DNA of 64,000 nt, from assembly GCF_008923185.1 (NCBI RefSeq), contig NZ_WBMT01000009.1, positions 1 to 64,000 on the forward strand, in the 5' to 3' direction. Source of the DNA: Actinomadura rudentiformis. Lineage in GTDB: Bacteria; Actinomycetota; Actinomycetes; Streptosporangiales; Streptosporangiaceae. This document shows positions 40,446 through 48,685 of the stretch, one piece after another (the stretch's first letter is position 1; every line of letters begins with the position of its first letter). The notes under the pieces are model-generated. The model made no database searches and was not told the DNA's origin. It saw only the letters and a program-made list of their open reading frames with translations. The position numbers and the translations under genes were made by a program.

Positions 40446-41415
40446 TCGCAGCCAGATCGAGTGGACGGATGCCACCTGGAACCCGGTCACCGGGTGCACC
40501 AAGGTCAGCGCTGGGTGCACCAACTGCTATGCCGAGACGTTCGCCGAACGCTGGCGCGGGATTCCTGGCCACCACTTCAAGGACGGATTCGACCTGAGGA
40601 TGCGGCCCGCCCGGCTCGCCCAGCCGTTGGGGTGGCGGGCGCCGCGGCGGGTGTTCGTCAACTCCATGTCCGACCTGTTCCACGACGGCGTCCCGGACGA
40701 GTACATCGCGTCCGTGTTCGCCGTCATGATCGCCGCCCCGCAGCACACCTTTCAGGTGCTTACCAAACGGCATGCCCGGATGCGGGCCCTGCTGACCTCC
40801 CACGACTTCGCGCTCACCGCCTACAAACTGGCGATCAGCACCTACCGCACGACCGTCCGCGCGGGCTGGCCGCTGCCGAATGTGTGGCTGGGCGTGAGCG
40901 TGGAGAACCAGCAATGGGCCGACATCCGCGTCCCCGCACTGCTGGACACCCCCGCGGCCGTGCGGTTCCTGTCGGCCGAACCACTGCTGGGGCCCGTGGA
41001 CCTGACGGCATGGCTCAAACGCCCCCAGATTCCCGCGCGCGAGCGGTGCCGCTGCACCTGCCACCCGCACCGGCCCGCGATCGACTGGGTCATCACCGGC
41101 GGTGAGTCCGGCCCGCGGGCCCGGCCGGCGCATCCGGGATGGTTCCGGTCGCTGCGTGACCAATGCCGCGCTGGCGGGGTGGCCTACTTCCACAAACAGC
41201 ACGGCGCCTACACCTGGCAGCTCAACGGCCCCGACCGCGCTCCGGACCTGTACGTCAACGCCTTCACCGGCCACACGTGCGACCCCGGTGACGTCCCCGT
41301 GGGCGGCGGCTGGGAAGCGGTTTGGCGCGTCGGCAAGAAGGCCGCCGGGCGGGTGCTGGACGGCCGTACCTGGGACGGCATGCCCGAGCGTGGCAGCGGA
41401 TCGGAGGCCGCATGA
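40438..41415 (+). CDS. DUF5131 (phage Gp37/Gp68-like) protein
   Basis: GTG 40438 has AGAGGAGA upstream, giving 325 residues. The N-terminus SQIEWTDATWNPVTGCTKVS and GCTNCYAETFAERW form the CxxxxxxCxxC pattern of Gp37/Gp68 proteins, with further markers FVNSMSDLFHDGVPD, HTFQVLTKR, WLGVSVENQ and WVITGGESGP. The cysteine pattern recalls radical-SAM iron-sulfur sites. The family is carried by many actinophages and AICEs and its reaction is not established. An extra cysteine cluster (CRCTCHPH) lies near residue 208. Its stop overlaps the next methyltransferase start. Confidence 0.85.
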   Translation: MSNRSQIEWTDATWNPVTGCTKVSAGCTNCYAETFAERWRGIPGHHFKDGFDLRMRPARLAQPLGWRAPRRVFVNSMSDLFHDGVPDEYIASVFAVMIAAPQHTFQVLTKRHARMRALLTSHDFALTAYKLAISTYRTTVRAGWPLPNVWLGVSVENQQWADIRVPALLDTPAAVRFLSAEPLLGPVDLTAWLKRPQIPARERCRCTCHPHRPAIDWVITGGESGPRARPAHPGWFRSLRDQCRAGGVAYFHKQHGAYTWQLNGPDRAPDLYVNAFTGHTCDPGDVPVGGGWEAVWRVGKKAAGRVLDGRTWDGMPERGSGSEAA

Positions 41416-42584
41416 CCGCGCTGTCGATGGGCTCAATGTGCACCGGCTACGGCGGCCTGGACATGGCGGTCGCCGCCGTCCTGGACGTCGAGCCGGTATG
41501 GGTCGCCGACCCCGATCCCGGTGCCGCCGCGATCCTGGCCCACCACCACCCGGGCGTGCCCAACCTCGGGGACATCACCGCCGTGGACTGGTCTGCGGTC
41601 GCGCCGATCGATGTGCTGTGCGGCGGCTACCCCTGCCAGCCCTTCAGCGTTGCCGGCCGCCGGAAAGGAACCGCCGATGCCCGCCACCTGTGGCCGCACA
41701 TCGCGACCGCCCTTCGCGTTCTACGACCCCGCCTCGCGATCTTTGAGAACGTCGAACATCACCTTCGACTTGGGTTTGCCGACGTCCTCGCCGACCTTGC
41801 CGGCCTCGGGTTCGATGCGGAATGGATCACTCTTCGCGCTTCGGTGGTCGGTGCTGCGCACCCCCGATCCCGGCTCATCTTCCTGGCCTGGCCCGCCGAC
41901 ACCGACCGCACGCGACTGGAAGGGGCACGGCTACCCCGGCCAACTCCCCAACGCGGTGGCGTTGCTGCCCACCCCACGCACCAGCGACACCAACGGCCCG
42001 GGGACGCACGGGGACGGCGGCCCGGACCTGCGGACGGTGGTATCGCTGCTGCCCACGCCCTGGGCGACCGACGGGACCAAGGGCGGCCCGAACCAGCGCG
42101 GATCGGCCGGGGACCTGATGCTGTCCTCGGCGGTGTCCAGGCTGCTGCCGACCCCCACCGCGACCAACGCCCACGGCAACGACCGCAACAACCACGGCCG
42201 GCTGCTGCTGCCGGGCGTGGCCAAGACGCTGACCCCATCGACTGGGGCGACTACGGGCCCGCGATCGACCGATGGACCCGCATCCTCGGACGCCCCGCAC
42301 CCGCGCCAACTGAGCCTGGACGACACGGCCGACCCCGACTGAGCCCGCTGTTCGTCGAATGGCTCATGGGCCTGCCACCAGGCCACGTCACCGACCCCGC
42401 CATCTGGACCGCCTACGCCGAAAACGCCCGCAAACGAGGCGCCAGAATCACCCCGGCCACCGCACGCAACGCCCAACTCCGAGCCCTGGGCAACGGCGTC
42501 GTCCCCCAACAAGGAGCCGCCGCACTGGCCTCGCTGCTGGACCGCCTGACCGCCCGACCGGCCGACGGAAGAGGCGCCGCGTGA
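41412..42584 (+). CDS. C5 DNA methyltransferase, AICE/phage type, with an internal frame displacement
   Basis: The N-terminus has motif I (SMCTGYGGLDMA), PCQPFSVAGRRKGT (catalytic Cys75) and FENVEHHL; the C-terminus has LSPLFVEWLMGLPPGHVTD and LRALGNGVVPQQ. Between about 41895 and 42230 the family-like sequence lies in the +1 frame (ARDWKG, LLPTPRTSDTNGPG, LLPTPWATDGTKGGPNQRGS, GRLLLPGVAKTL), and that frame has the GC-rich third positions expected of coding DNA. Two opposite indels therefore displace the target-recognition region. The 390-codon frame stays open by chance. It is probably inactive or altered unless the indels are sequence errors. Confidence 0.75.
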   Translation: MTALSMGSMCTGYGGLDMAVAAVLDVEPVWVADPDPGAAAILAHHHPGVPNLGDITAVDWSAVAPIDVLCGGYPCQPFSVAGRRKGTADARHLWPHIATALRVLRPRLAIFENVEHHLRLGFADVLADLAGLGFDAEWITLRASVVGAAHPRSRLIFLAWPADTDRTRLEGARLPRPTPQRGGVAAHPTHQRHQRPGDARGRRPGPADGGIAAAHALGDRRDQGRPEPARIGRGPDAVLGGVQAAADPHRDQRPRQRPQQPRPAAAAGRGQDADPIDWGDYGPAIDRWTRILGRPAPAPTEPGRHGRPRLSPLFVEWLMGLPPGHVTDPAIWTAYAENARKRGARITPATARNAQLRALGNGVVPQQGAAALASLLDRLTARPADGRGAA

Positions 42585-42633
42585 CCGCCCCCGGGTTGCT
42601 GAACCGGCGCGACGGACGGTACTGGGGCGCCGC

Positions 42634-42735
42634 ATGAACGCGACCGAACCGCTCATCCTCGGTTCGCTGCGCTCGGGCTACGGCGGGCTGGAGTTGGCTG
42701 CCGCTGCGGTGCTGGCAGCGCTCGTCAGCGGTTGA
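42634..42735 (+). pseudogene. N-terminal stub of another C5 DNA methyltransferase
   Basis: The 33-residue frame encodes LILGSLRSGYGGLELAAAAV, motif I of AICE-type methyltransferases (with Cys replaced by Arg), and stops at 42735. Sequence homology ends where a leftward gene begins, so the rest was probably removed when that gene was inserted. Confidence 0.65.
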
Positions 42736-43375
42736 ACGACTGACGTTCGGTGGTCGTGACGATCCGGTTCGCCAGGTCCATGAGATTGCTGATGGACGGC
42801 GCTTCCACGAGCAGCAGCTTGCCGCGATCGCTTCCGTCGCCGAACCCGCAGCCGCTGTCACGGACCATCGGCGTGAGCCAGTGGACGGTTGCGCGTTCTG
42901 CGGCGAAGAAGACGACTGGTCGCTCCGACCACGTGCGGTCAGATGAATGGCTTCGGCAGCTCGCCGCAGGAAAGCAGCCGACGGACGAGAGCGCGTAGGA
43001 CAGCCCCGCCACTCCGATTTCCAGACCGGCAAGGACGCCTTCGTCCCTGTCACCGTCCCCGACGATTTCCAGGATCTCGCCGTCACCGTACTTGGCCGCG
43101 AAACCGGACGGCAGAGCACCGGGCGCCCCGTCCTCAATCGCGGTGGCTACGGCTTCGAACTCCTCCGGCGTCGTGGTCACCTGGTCCACCAGGTCGGCCA
43201 GGTGCCGCTCCTCCGCGATCACGGCGAGGGCGTCATCGTGGCTGGCGCCGCTGATATCCCACACGCTGCGAAAGAACCCGTAGCCCTCCTCGCTGATTTC
43301 ATCCTCCGGCGGCAGTCCCATGGGCACGCCGTTGGGGAACGACGGATCGACCTGGAGATCGATGCGTGGGATCAC
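42725..43375 (-). CDS. hypothetical acidic protein
   Basis: The 216-residue acidic protein runs against the direction of its neighbours. It contains EISEEGYGFFRSVWDISGAS, EERHLADLVDQVTTTPEEFE and LLVEAPSISNLMDLANRIVT. No membrane or catalytic motif is seen. Its character is like that of immunity-type or SUKH-like proteins, but no family is claimed. The 3' end overlaps the methyltransferase stub, which marks it as a later insertion in the element. Confidence 0.65.
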   Translation of the reverse strand: MIPRIDLQVDPSFPNGVPMGLPPEDEISEEGYGFFRSVWDISGASHDDALAVIAEERHLADLVDQVTTTPEEFEAVATAIEDGAPGALPSGFAAKYGDGEILEIVGDGDRDEGVLAGLEIGVAGLSYALSSVGCFPAASCRSHSSDRTWSERPVVFFAAERATVHWLTPMVRDSGCGFGDGSDRGKLLLVEAPSISNLMDLANRIVTTTERQSFNR

Positions 43376-43511
43376 GAGAAACCTCCTACCGCTCCCGGGA
43401 ACGCCCTGCTCGCGTTGTTCGAATCCGCGCGGTACCGCCGCCGAACCTATCCGACACCGCTGCGGCCAGCAGGCGTTCGCTCCTTCCGCAGCTACGTGAA
43501 TGGAGACATAG

Positions 43512-43721
43512 ATGAATGACCCGAACGACCACCTCGCAACGAATGGCGGTGGTGGTTACGTATGGAGGCCCCACCGCCTCCCGCTTCTAGCGGGCTGCTG
43601 CGACTGCAAGAACTGCGCGAACTGCCTCACCTACGCCACCGGATGGCGCGCCCGTCTGCTGACCAGCCTTACCGCCCGCAGCTACCAGAACGACCTGTTC
43701 GCCCCTACCCATGCCGGATGA
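43512..43721 (+). CDS. small cysteine-rich protein upstream of primase gene
   Basis: The 69-residue frame has LPLLAGCCDCKNCANCLTYA, a dense cysteine cluster, and RSYQNDLFAP. GGAG lies 8 bases before ATG 43512. The primase gene follows 12 bases later. It could be a zinc-binding accessory of replication. Confidence 0.55.
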   Translation: MNDPNDHLATNGGGGYVWRPHRLPLLAGCCDCKNCANCLTYATGWRARLLTSLTARSYQNDLFAPTHAG

Positions 43722-43733
43722 GGGAAGCGCAGC

Positions 43734-44651
43734 ATGACCAACCCCGAACCACCACATTCTGGCCTGCTGGTCCGCTATGCGCTGGCCGCTGCGGCCCGTG
43801 GCTGGCACGTGTTCCCGCTGGCTCCCGGTGACAAGGTGCCGCCCAAGGGTCTGCCCTGGAAGCGCACGGCCACCTGTGACCCCGCCACGATCCGGCGGAT
43901 CTGGGCGCGTCGCCCTTACAACATCGGCATCGCATGCGGCCCGTCCCGCCTGGTGGTGATCGACCTCGACGTGCCCAAGCCCGGAGAGCATCCGTCCGGT
44001 CGGTGGGCGGTCCCCGGCGTCAACGACGGCGCCGACGTGTTCGCCCTGGTGTGCTCCGAAGCCGGTCAGGCGACGCCGCTGGAGACCTTCCAGGTCCGCA
44101 CCCGCCGCGGCGGGTTCCATCTCTACTACACCGCCCCCGAGCACATCCGGCTGACCAACACCAGCGACGAGCAGGGCAACGGACTGGGCTGGAAAATCGA
44201 CACCCGCGGCGACGGCGGATACGTCGTCGCCCCGGGCAGCTTCGTGGACCTGCCAGACGGCACCGGCCCCTACACCCCGGTCCACACCCCCGACCCGGCG
44301 CCGCTGCCGGGCTGGCTGGCCGAACGACTCCGCCCCGCCCCACTCCCCGAGCAGCGCCCCGTGGTGGTGGACCTGGCTCCGGGGCGCCGCGGCGCCTACC
44401 TGGACACCGCGATCACCGCCAGCCTGGACGCGATCGCCGCCGCGCCCAAGGGCCGCCGCAACACCACCCTGTACGGCGCCGCGGTCGCCCTCGGCCAACT
44501 CGTGGCCGGCGGCGCACTGGACGCCGCCGCCACCGAAGAACTGCTGTTGAACGCCGCTACCGGCACCGGCCAGGTCGAGATGGCCGCGCTCCGCACCATC
44601 CGGTCAGGATTTCGTGCCGGTGCCAACCGTTCCCGGAAGGTGCCCGCATGA
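43734..44651 (+). CDS. bifunctional DNA primase/polymerase (PrimPol)
   Basis: The 305-residue protein matches the archaeo-eukaryotic primase family of mobile elements: ALAAAARGWHVFPLAPGDKV, YNIGIACGPSRLVVIDLDVP with catalytic Asp77 and Asp79, RTRRGGFHLYYTAP and IDTRGDGGYVVAPGS. It would make primers and extend them during autonomous replication of the excised element. Its stop overlaps the helicase start by four bases (ATGA). Confidence 0.92.
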   Translation: MTNPEPPHSGLLVRYALAAAARGWHVFPLAPGDKVPPKGLPWKRTATCDPATIRRIWARRPYNIGIACGPSRLVVIDLDVPKPGEHPSGRWAVPGVNDGADVFALVCSEAGQATPLETFQVRTRRGGFHLYYTAPEHIRLTNTSDEQGNGLGWKIDTRGDGGYVVAPGSFVDLPDGTGPYTPVHTPDPAPLPGWLAERLRPAPLPEQRPVVVDLAPGRRGAYLDTAITASLDAIAAAPKGRRNTTLYGAAVALGQLVAGGALDAAATEELLLNAATGTGQVEMAALRTIRSGFRAGANRSRKVPA

Positions 44652-46228
44652 CCAATCCACCGCGCCTTCAAGCCGGTTCCGGCCCCGAAACCATCCGAGT
44701 CCTCAAAGCCGCCCTGGCCGACAACACCCTGCCCGACACCTACGTCTCGGCCGGATCCCTGGTCTACATGGAAACCGTGTCGGGCGGGCAGACCAGCCCG
44801 GCCGCCGACGAAGACTCACCACTGCCGGTCACCGCCAGCCCGATCACCCCCGCCACCCTCGCCGGTCTCCTGGCCGAACACACCTACGTCTACCGGATGC
44901 GGTCCCGCAAGAACGGCAACGGCGGAATGGAGCACTTCGAGGAAGAGATCACCCCGCCCCGCGACATCCTGTCCTCGGTGCTGGCGGGCAAGACCTGGCC
45001 CGGCCTGCTGCCGCTGCGCGGGGTGATCGGCGCGCCGGTGCTCCGCCGTGACGGCACCCTGCTCCAGCGCCCCGGCTACGATCCGGCCACCGGCCTGTAC
45101 CTGGCGTCCAAGGTCGATCTGCCGCCGGTCCCAGACCAGCCCACGCCAGAGCAGGTGCACACCGCGCGGGACTTCCTGCTGAACCGGTTCCTGCGCGACT
45201 TCCCGTGGGCTGGCAAGGCCGATCGGGCGAACTACATCGCGTTGCTGGTCACCCCGATCCTCCGGCACTTCACCCGGTCGCTGACCCCGTTCGCGTTGAT
45301 CGACGCGACCATGCCCGCCTCCGGCAAGTCCATCCTGACCGGTGGGCCCGGCATGCTCTACGGCCAGCGCGTCATCCCCTGGGCCTACACCGAAGAGGAG
45401 TTGCGCAAGAGCATCACCGCCGTTTTGGCCGAACAGGTTGGGGTGGTGGTGTGGGACAACTTGGCCGAGGGCACCGTCATCGACTCGGCCACCCTGGCGC
45501 TGCTGGTGACCGCTGGCGTGTGGTCGGACCGGCAGTTGGGCGCGTCACGCAACATCGCCACCGTCAACGACCGGTTGTGGATGGCCACCGGCAACAACCT
45601 TCAGGTCGGGGGAGACATGGCCTCGCGCACCGTCCGCGTGCACCTGGACCCCAACATGCCCCGCCCCGAACAACGCGACCAAAGCCGCTTCGGCATCCCC
45701 CATCTGGACCAATGGATCACCGCCCCGACCAACCAGCTCACAGTGCTGTGGCACCTACTGGTCCTGGTACTCGACTGGACCCGGCAAGGCGCCCCGCGCG
45801 CCGACACGATGGCCATGCGGCAATTCACCCCGTGGGCCCAAGCCCTGGGCGGATTCCTGGCCCACCACGGCATCGACGGGTTCCTGACCAATGCCGCTGA
45901 CGTCCGCGGCATCGACGAAGACGAGACTCGCTGGCGCGCGTTCCTGGCCAGTTGGCACCACCTGCACGGTGACCAGCACATGACCGCCGCTGAACTACGC
46001 GCCTCTGGCGAGCCCGATCGGATCGGCTTCGACGAAGACGACCGGTGGGAAGGGCAGTTCATCACCACCCATACCGGCCGGCCGCCCAACGTGCTCGCCC
46101 TCGGCCGCCTGCTCACCGGCCAGGTCGGCCGGTGGCGCGGCGACTACGTCATCCGCTCGGCCAAGAATCACCGCGGCGACCGCAACGTGTTCTGGGTCGA
46201 ACGCCACGAGGGGGAGCGCCATGGTTGA
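44648..46228 (+). CDS. replicative helicase-like protein of AICE
   Basis: The 526-residue protein has an ATPase core with a Walker-A-like TMPASGKSIL (residues 221-230), Walker B VVVWDN (266-271) and sensor-like WMATGNN. The upstream half (to residue about 200) is a separate domain. It pairs with PrimPol, as in pSAM2-like and other AICEs where primase-polymerase plus helicase replicate the circle. Immediately downstream lies a dense array of ten decamers that could be its origin. Confidence 0.85.
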   Translation: MTNPPRLQAGSGPETIRVLKAALADNTLPDTYVSAGSLVYMETVSGGQTSPAADEDSPLPVTASPITPATLAGLLAEHTYVYRMRSRKNGNGGMEHFEEEITPPRDILSSVLAGKTWPGLLPLRGVIGAPVLRRDGTLLQRPGYDPATGLYLASKVDLPPVPDQPTPEQVHTARDFLLNRFLRDFPWAGKADRANYIALLVTPILRHFTRSLTPFALIDATMPASGKSILTGGPGMLYGQRVIPWAYTEEELRKSITAVLAEQVGVVVWDNLAEGTVIDSATLALLVTAGVWSDRQLGASRNIATVNDRLWMATGNNLQVGGDMASRTVRVHLDPNMPRPEQRDQSRFGIPHLDQWITAPTNQLTVLWHLLVLVLDWTRQGAPRADTMAMRQFTPWAQALGGFLAHHGIDGFLTNAADVRGIDEDETRWRAFLASWHHLHGDQHMTAAELRASGEPDRIGFDEDDRWEGQFITTHTGRPPNVLALGRLLTGQVGRWRGDYVIRSAKNHRGDRNVFWVERHEGERHG

Positions 46229-46250
46229 CCCGGCCCGAAAAGCGCTGAAA

Positions 46251-46467
46251 CATCTCCGCAACGCCGCATCTCCGCAAACCCGCCACCGACCTGCACAAAC
46301 AACTGCGGAGATACAGCCAGAGGCCAAGTGTCCATCTCCGCATCTCCGCACCTGGTGCGGAGATGATCCCCCAACTGCGGAGATGGACCGAGCCCCACCG
46401 AACCCATCTCCGCACACATCACCGCAGGTCAGAGCCACAAGTGCGGCGTTGCGGGGATGCGGAGATG
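46251..46467. repeat. iteron-like array of CATCTCCGCA decamers, candidate replication origin
   Basis: CATCTCCGCA occurs at 46251, 46267, 46333, 46341 and 46405, and its complement TGCGGAGATG at 46356, 46376 and 46458. One-mismatch complementary copies lie at 46304 and 46450. Two forward copies overlap by two bases. The 343-bp gap between helicase and excisionase genes has no other content. Confidence 0.85.
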
Positions 46468-46571
46468 TTTCAGCCCCTCCCGCACAGCAGCACCCACCCA
46501 CCGCTGACCATGCGGCCCCGGAAGCGCAACCAGCGCGGTCGGGGCCGCTTCCGTTTGCGTATGGAGGCCCC

Positions 46572-46877
46572 ATGTCTGATCAGGTCCGTGACGGGCTGAA
46601 GGTCTACACGAAGGAAGAGGCCGCCGCGATCCTCCGCGTGAAGGTGAGCTGGTTGGAGCGGCGCGCCGCCGCCCGCCAGATCCCGTTCACCATGCTCAGC
46701 GGTGCATACCGGTTCACCGATACGCACCTGGCGGAGATTGTGGCGATGAACGAACAGGGCACCCTGCCGCCGCCCCCAACCCCAATCACCCGCCGGCGCC
46801 AGCGTTCGCGAGCCGACGCCAGGAAGCGGCCGGATGGTTTTACCCCGCTGCGCCCGCGCCCCAAGGCCAGCGCCTAG
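46572..46877 (+). CDS. excisionase (MerR-like helix-turn-helix)
   Basis: From ATG 46572 (GGAGG 5 bases upstream) the protein is 101 residues: LKVYTKEEAAAILRVKVSWL and YRFTDTHLAEIVAMNE, the winged helix of AICE excisionases, then a basic tail. It lies directly upstream of the integrase, the standard arrangement, and should direct Int toward excision. The frame is open upstream through the repeat array, but that part is not taken as coding. Confidence 0.87.
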   Translation: MSDQVRDGLKVYTKEEAAAILRVKVSWLERRAAARQIPFTMLSGAYRFTDTHLAEIVAMNEQGTLPPPPTPITRRRQRSRADARKRPDGFTPLRPRPKASA

Positions 46878-46921
46878 GCAACTGGCGCACGGGAATCAGC
46901 ACCCAACGAAGGGAGATCAGA

Positions 46922-48421
46922 TTGGCGTACGCCGAGAAGCGCGGGAAGCTCTGGCGGGCTCGGTGGTTCGGGCCAGACGGACGCCTGGAATCTAAGTCAG
47001 GGTTTCAGACCAAGACGGACGCCGAGAACTATGGGCGTGACCAGGAGGCCGCCATTCGGAACAACACCTACGTAGACCCGCACGCGGGGAAGATCACGGT
47101 GAACGAGTGGGCGAACCTCTGGTTTCCGGCGCTGGACCTGGAACCCAACACCCTCGACAACTACCGGTACTACATCGAGGTGCACATCCTCCCGGCGTTC
47201 GGCGAGCGCGAGCTGCACTCGCTGGAACGAGAAGAGATCGCCATCTGGGAGAAGCGCCGACCGGTCGGGAAACGAACGGCGCGAGAAGCCCGCTCCACGC
47301 TCACCAACATGCTGAACGACGCGATCCCGCGCTACATCAAGACCAACCCGGCAGCCCGCCGGCGAGGCAAAGGGCGCAAAGGACAGCGACGTATCGCCGA
47401 AGCAGAACGCACCCAGAAGGCTTGGGCGACTCCGCTCCAAGCGCTGTTGCTCGCCGAACGGTGCGCATTGCTTACCAGCTCGGACACAGACTTCGTGATG
47501 ATCGTCACGGCCGCGTTCACGGCTGCCCGGTGGAGCGAACTGCTGGGGCTGCCTCCTGAATGCGTCCGCGATGGCGAACTCGACATCCACTGGAAGCTGT
47601 ACGAGCTGAACGGCCGGTTCTACCGGGGCCGTCCCAAGGACGGGTCCATACGAACCCTCGACGTCCCACCATTCCTGGACGACCTACTTGCCCGCCAGCT
47701 CACAACTTCCCGATCCTGCACCTGCCGGGGGACGGAAGATCCATGGTGCAGGAGCGGCCGGTATCTCTTCCTCAGCCCGAAAGGCGCGCACTTCCGGAGA
47801 TCCAACTACAGCGATCGGGTGATCCGCCCGGCCGCTGACGGCTGGTACCCGAAACGCGCCGCCAGGCCGGCGATGCCGGTGCTCGTGGACGCCGGGGCCT
47901 GCTGGCCGGGCAGGCCCGTGCCGCCCTGGCCACCGGCCGTTCCTGGCGAGCCGTTCTCCCCGCCGACCGGCCGCGGGTCCGCCCGGCTGGTCAGCGGGGA
48001 GGACCGCGGACGGTGCTCGGACTGCCGACGAACGCAGCTCCTGAGGCTCGACGGCACTCTTATCAGGCACAGAACGGGGTCTCTGGAATGCCCCGGCTCG
48101 CAGAAGCCGCCGGCCGAAGACGTGCCCCTGGCATGCTGGCTGCCGCTCCGTCACGGCCTGACGCCTCACGGGCTCCGCCACGGTCACCAGCCGTGGATGG
48201 ACAACGCGGGCATCCCCTACGTCCTCCAGTCCGAGCGGATGGGCCACGAGGTGCCTGGCATGCGGGGCACCTACGCCCACCCCACACCGGAGATGCGTGT
48301 TGCCCTCCTTACGGCGCTACAGCGCCTCTGGGAGGACGCTCTAGCGGAGCGGGCTCGGATGGCGCCGACTTCCGGGGTGCCGATCCTGGACGCTCTGCTG
48401 GCTGAACACAGGGCGCTCTGA
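46922..48421 (+). CDS. int: tyrosine site-specific integrase
   Basis: The 499-residue recombinase starts at TTG 46922 behind AAGGGAG. An N-terminal AP2-like arm-binding region (RGKLWRARWFGPDGRLESKS), a SAM-like core-binding domain (NTLDNYRYYIEVHILPAFGE) and the catalytic domain follow. Catalytic residues are Arg203 (AARWSEL), His416/Arg419 (HGLRH), His442 (GHE) and Tyr451 (RGTYAH). An insertion of roughly 100 residues rich in Pro and Cys separates the boxes. It should recombine attP with the tRNA-His gene, whose att copy begins 119 bases downstream. Confidence 0.94.
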   Translation: MAYAEKRGKLWRARWFGPDGRLESKSGFQTKTDAENYGRDQEAAIRNNTYVDPHAGKITVNEWANLWFPALDLEPNTLDNYRYYIEVHILPAFGERELHSLEREEIAIWEKRRPVGKRTAREARSTLTNMLNDAIPRYIKTNPAARRRGKGRKGQRRIAEAERTQKAWATPLQALLLAERCALLTSSDTDFVMIVTAAFTAARWSELLGLPPECVRDGELDIHWKLYELNGRFYRGRPKDGSIRTLDVPPFLDDLLARQLTTSRSCTCRGTEDPWCRSGRYLFLSPKGAHFRRSNYSDRVIRPAADGWYPKRAARPAMPVLVDAGACWPGRPVPPWPPAVPGEPFSPPTGRGSARLVSGEDRGRCSDCRRTQLLRLDGTLIRHRTGSLECPGSQKPPAEDVPLACWLPLRHGLTPHGLRHGHQPWMDNAGIPYVLQSERMGHEVPGMRGTYAHPTPEMRVALLTALQRLWEDALAERARMAPTSGVPILDALLAEHRAL

Positions 48422-48493
48422 AAGCAAGATCACTCCCAAATCGCTCCCAGAATCGGACATGCCGTTGTGGGAGCCTGACGCATGCAACAGAGA

Positions 48494-48535
48494 GGCCCTG
48501 GTCATCTTCGCGATGACCAGGGCCTTTTCTGTTTC
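48494..48535 (+). terminator. int terminator that also mimics the tRNA-His terminator
   Basis: A 13-bp stem (GGCCCTGGTCATC/GATGACCAGGGCC) with loop TTCGC is followed by TTTTCTGTTTC. The stem is nearly the same as the chromosomal terminator left of attL (22625-22649). Confidence 0.9.
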
Positions 48536-48539
48536 TAGC

Positions 48540-48586
48540 CTGGGGTGAGTGAGGGGACTTGAACCCCCGACATCTTGGACCACAAC
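48540..48586. repeat. attR: 47-bp repeat completing tRNA-His
   Basis: Identical to 22658-22704; here the repeat continues into the 5' half of the tRNA gene. Confidence 0.95.
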
Positions 48587-48617
48587 CAAGTGCTCTGCCA
48601 GCTGAGCTACACCCACC
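48541..48617 (-). tRNA. tRNA-His (anticodon GTG), intact, AICE target
   Basis: The minus strand gives a cloverleaf with the tRNA-His extra 5' G (GGTGGGTG pairing CACTCACC), anticodon stem CTTGG/CCAAG around TTGTGGT, T-loop GGTTCAAGTC and encoded CCA. The 3' half is supplied by the element's attR copy, so the gene stays functional after integration. Confidence 0.96.
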
Positions 48618-48685
48618 AAGGCCGGGGATCACTCCTCGGCTTCACAAGAGTGTAGCGCCTCTCGAAGGGTGCGTGGCCACTCCCT

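Larger units (their letters stand above)
22658..48586. mobile_element. AICE integrated in tRNA-His
   Basis: A 25.9-kb unit is bounded by a 47-bp perfect direct repeat of the tRNA-His 3' half (22658-22704 and 48540-48586). It encodes a tyrosine integrase next to the right repeat, an excisionase, PrimPol and helicase replication proteins, a TraB-type translocase, small transfer/spread proteins and a GntR regulator, which is the full AICE module set. Such elements excise, replicate and move as double-stranded DNA between mycelial cells. Cargo at the left end is AT-richer than the rest and includes a restriction-modification-like pair. Confidence 0.95.

Noticed and set aside
46221..46571. N-terminal extension of the excisionase through the decamer array
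   Set aside because: The frame is open but low-complexity; the GGAGG site and family start are at 46572.
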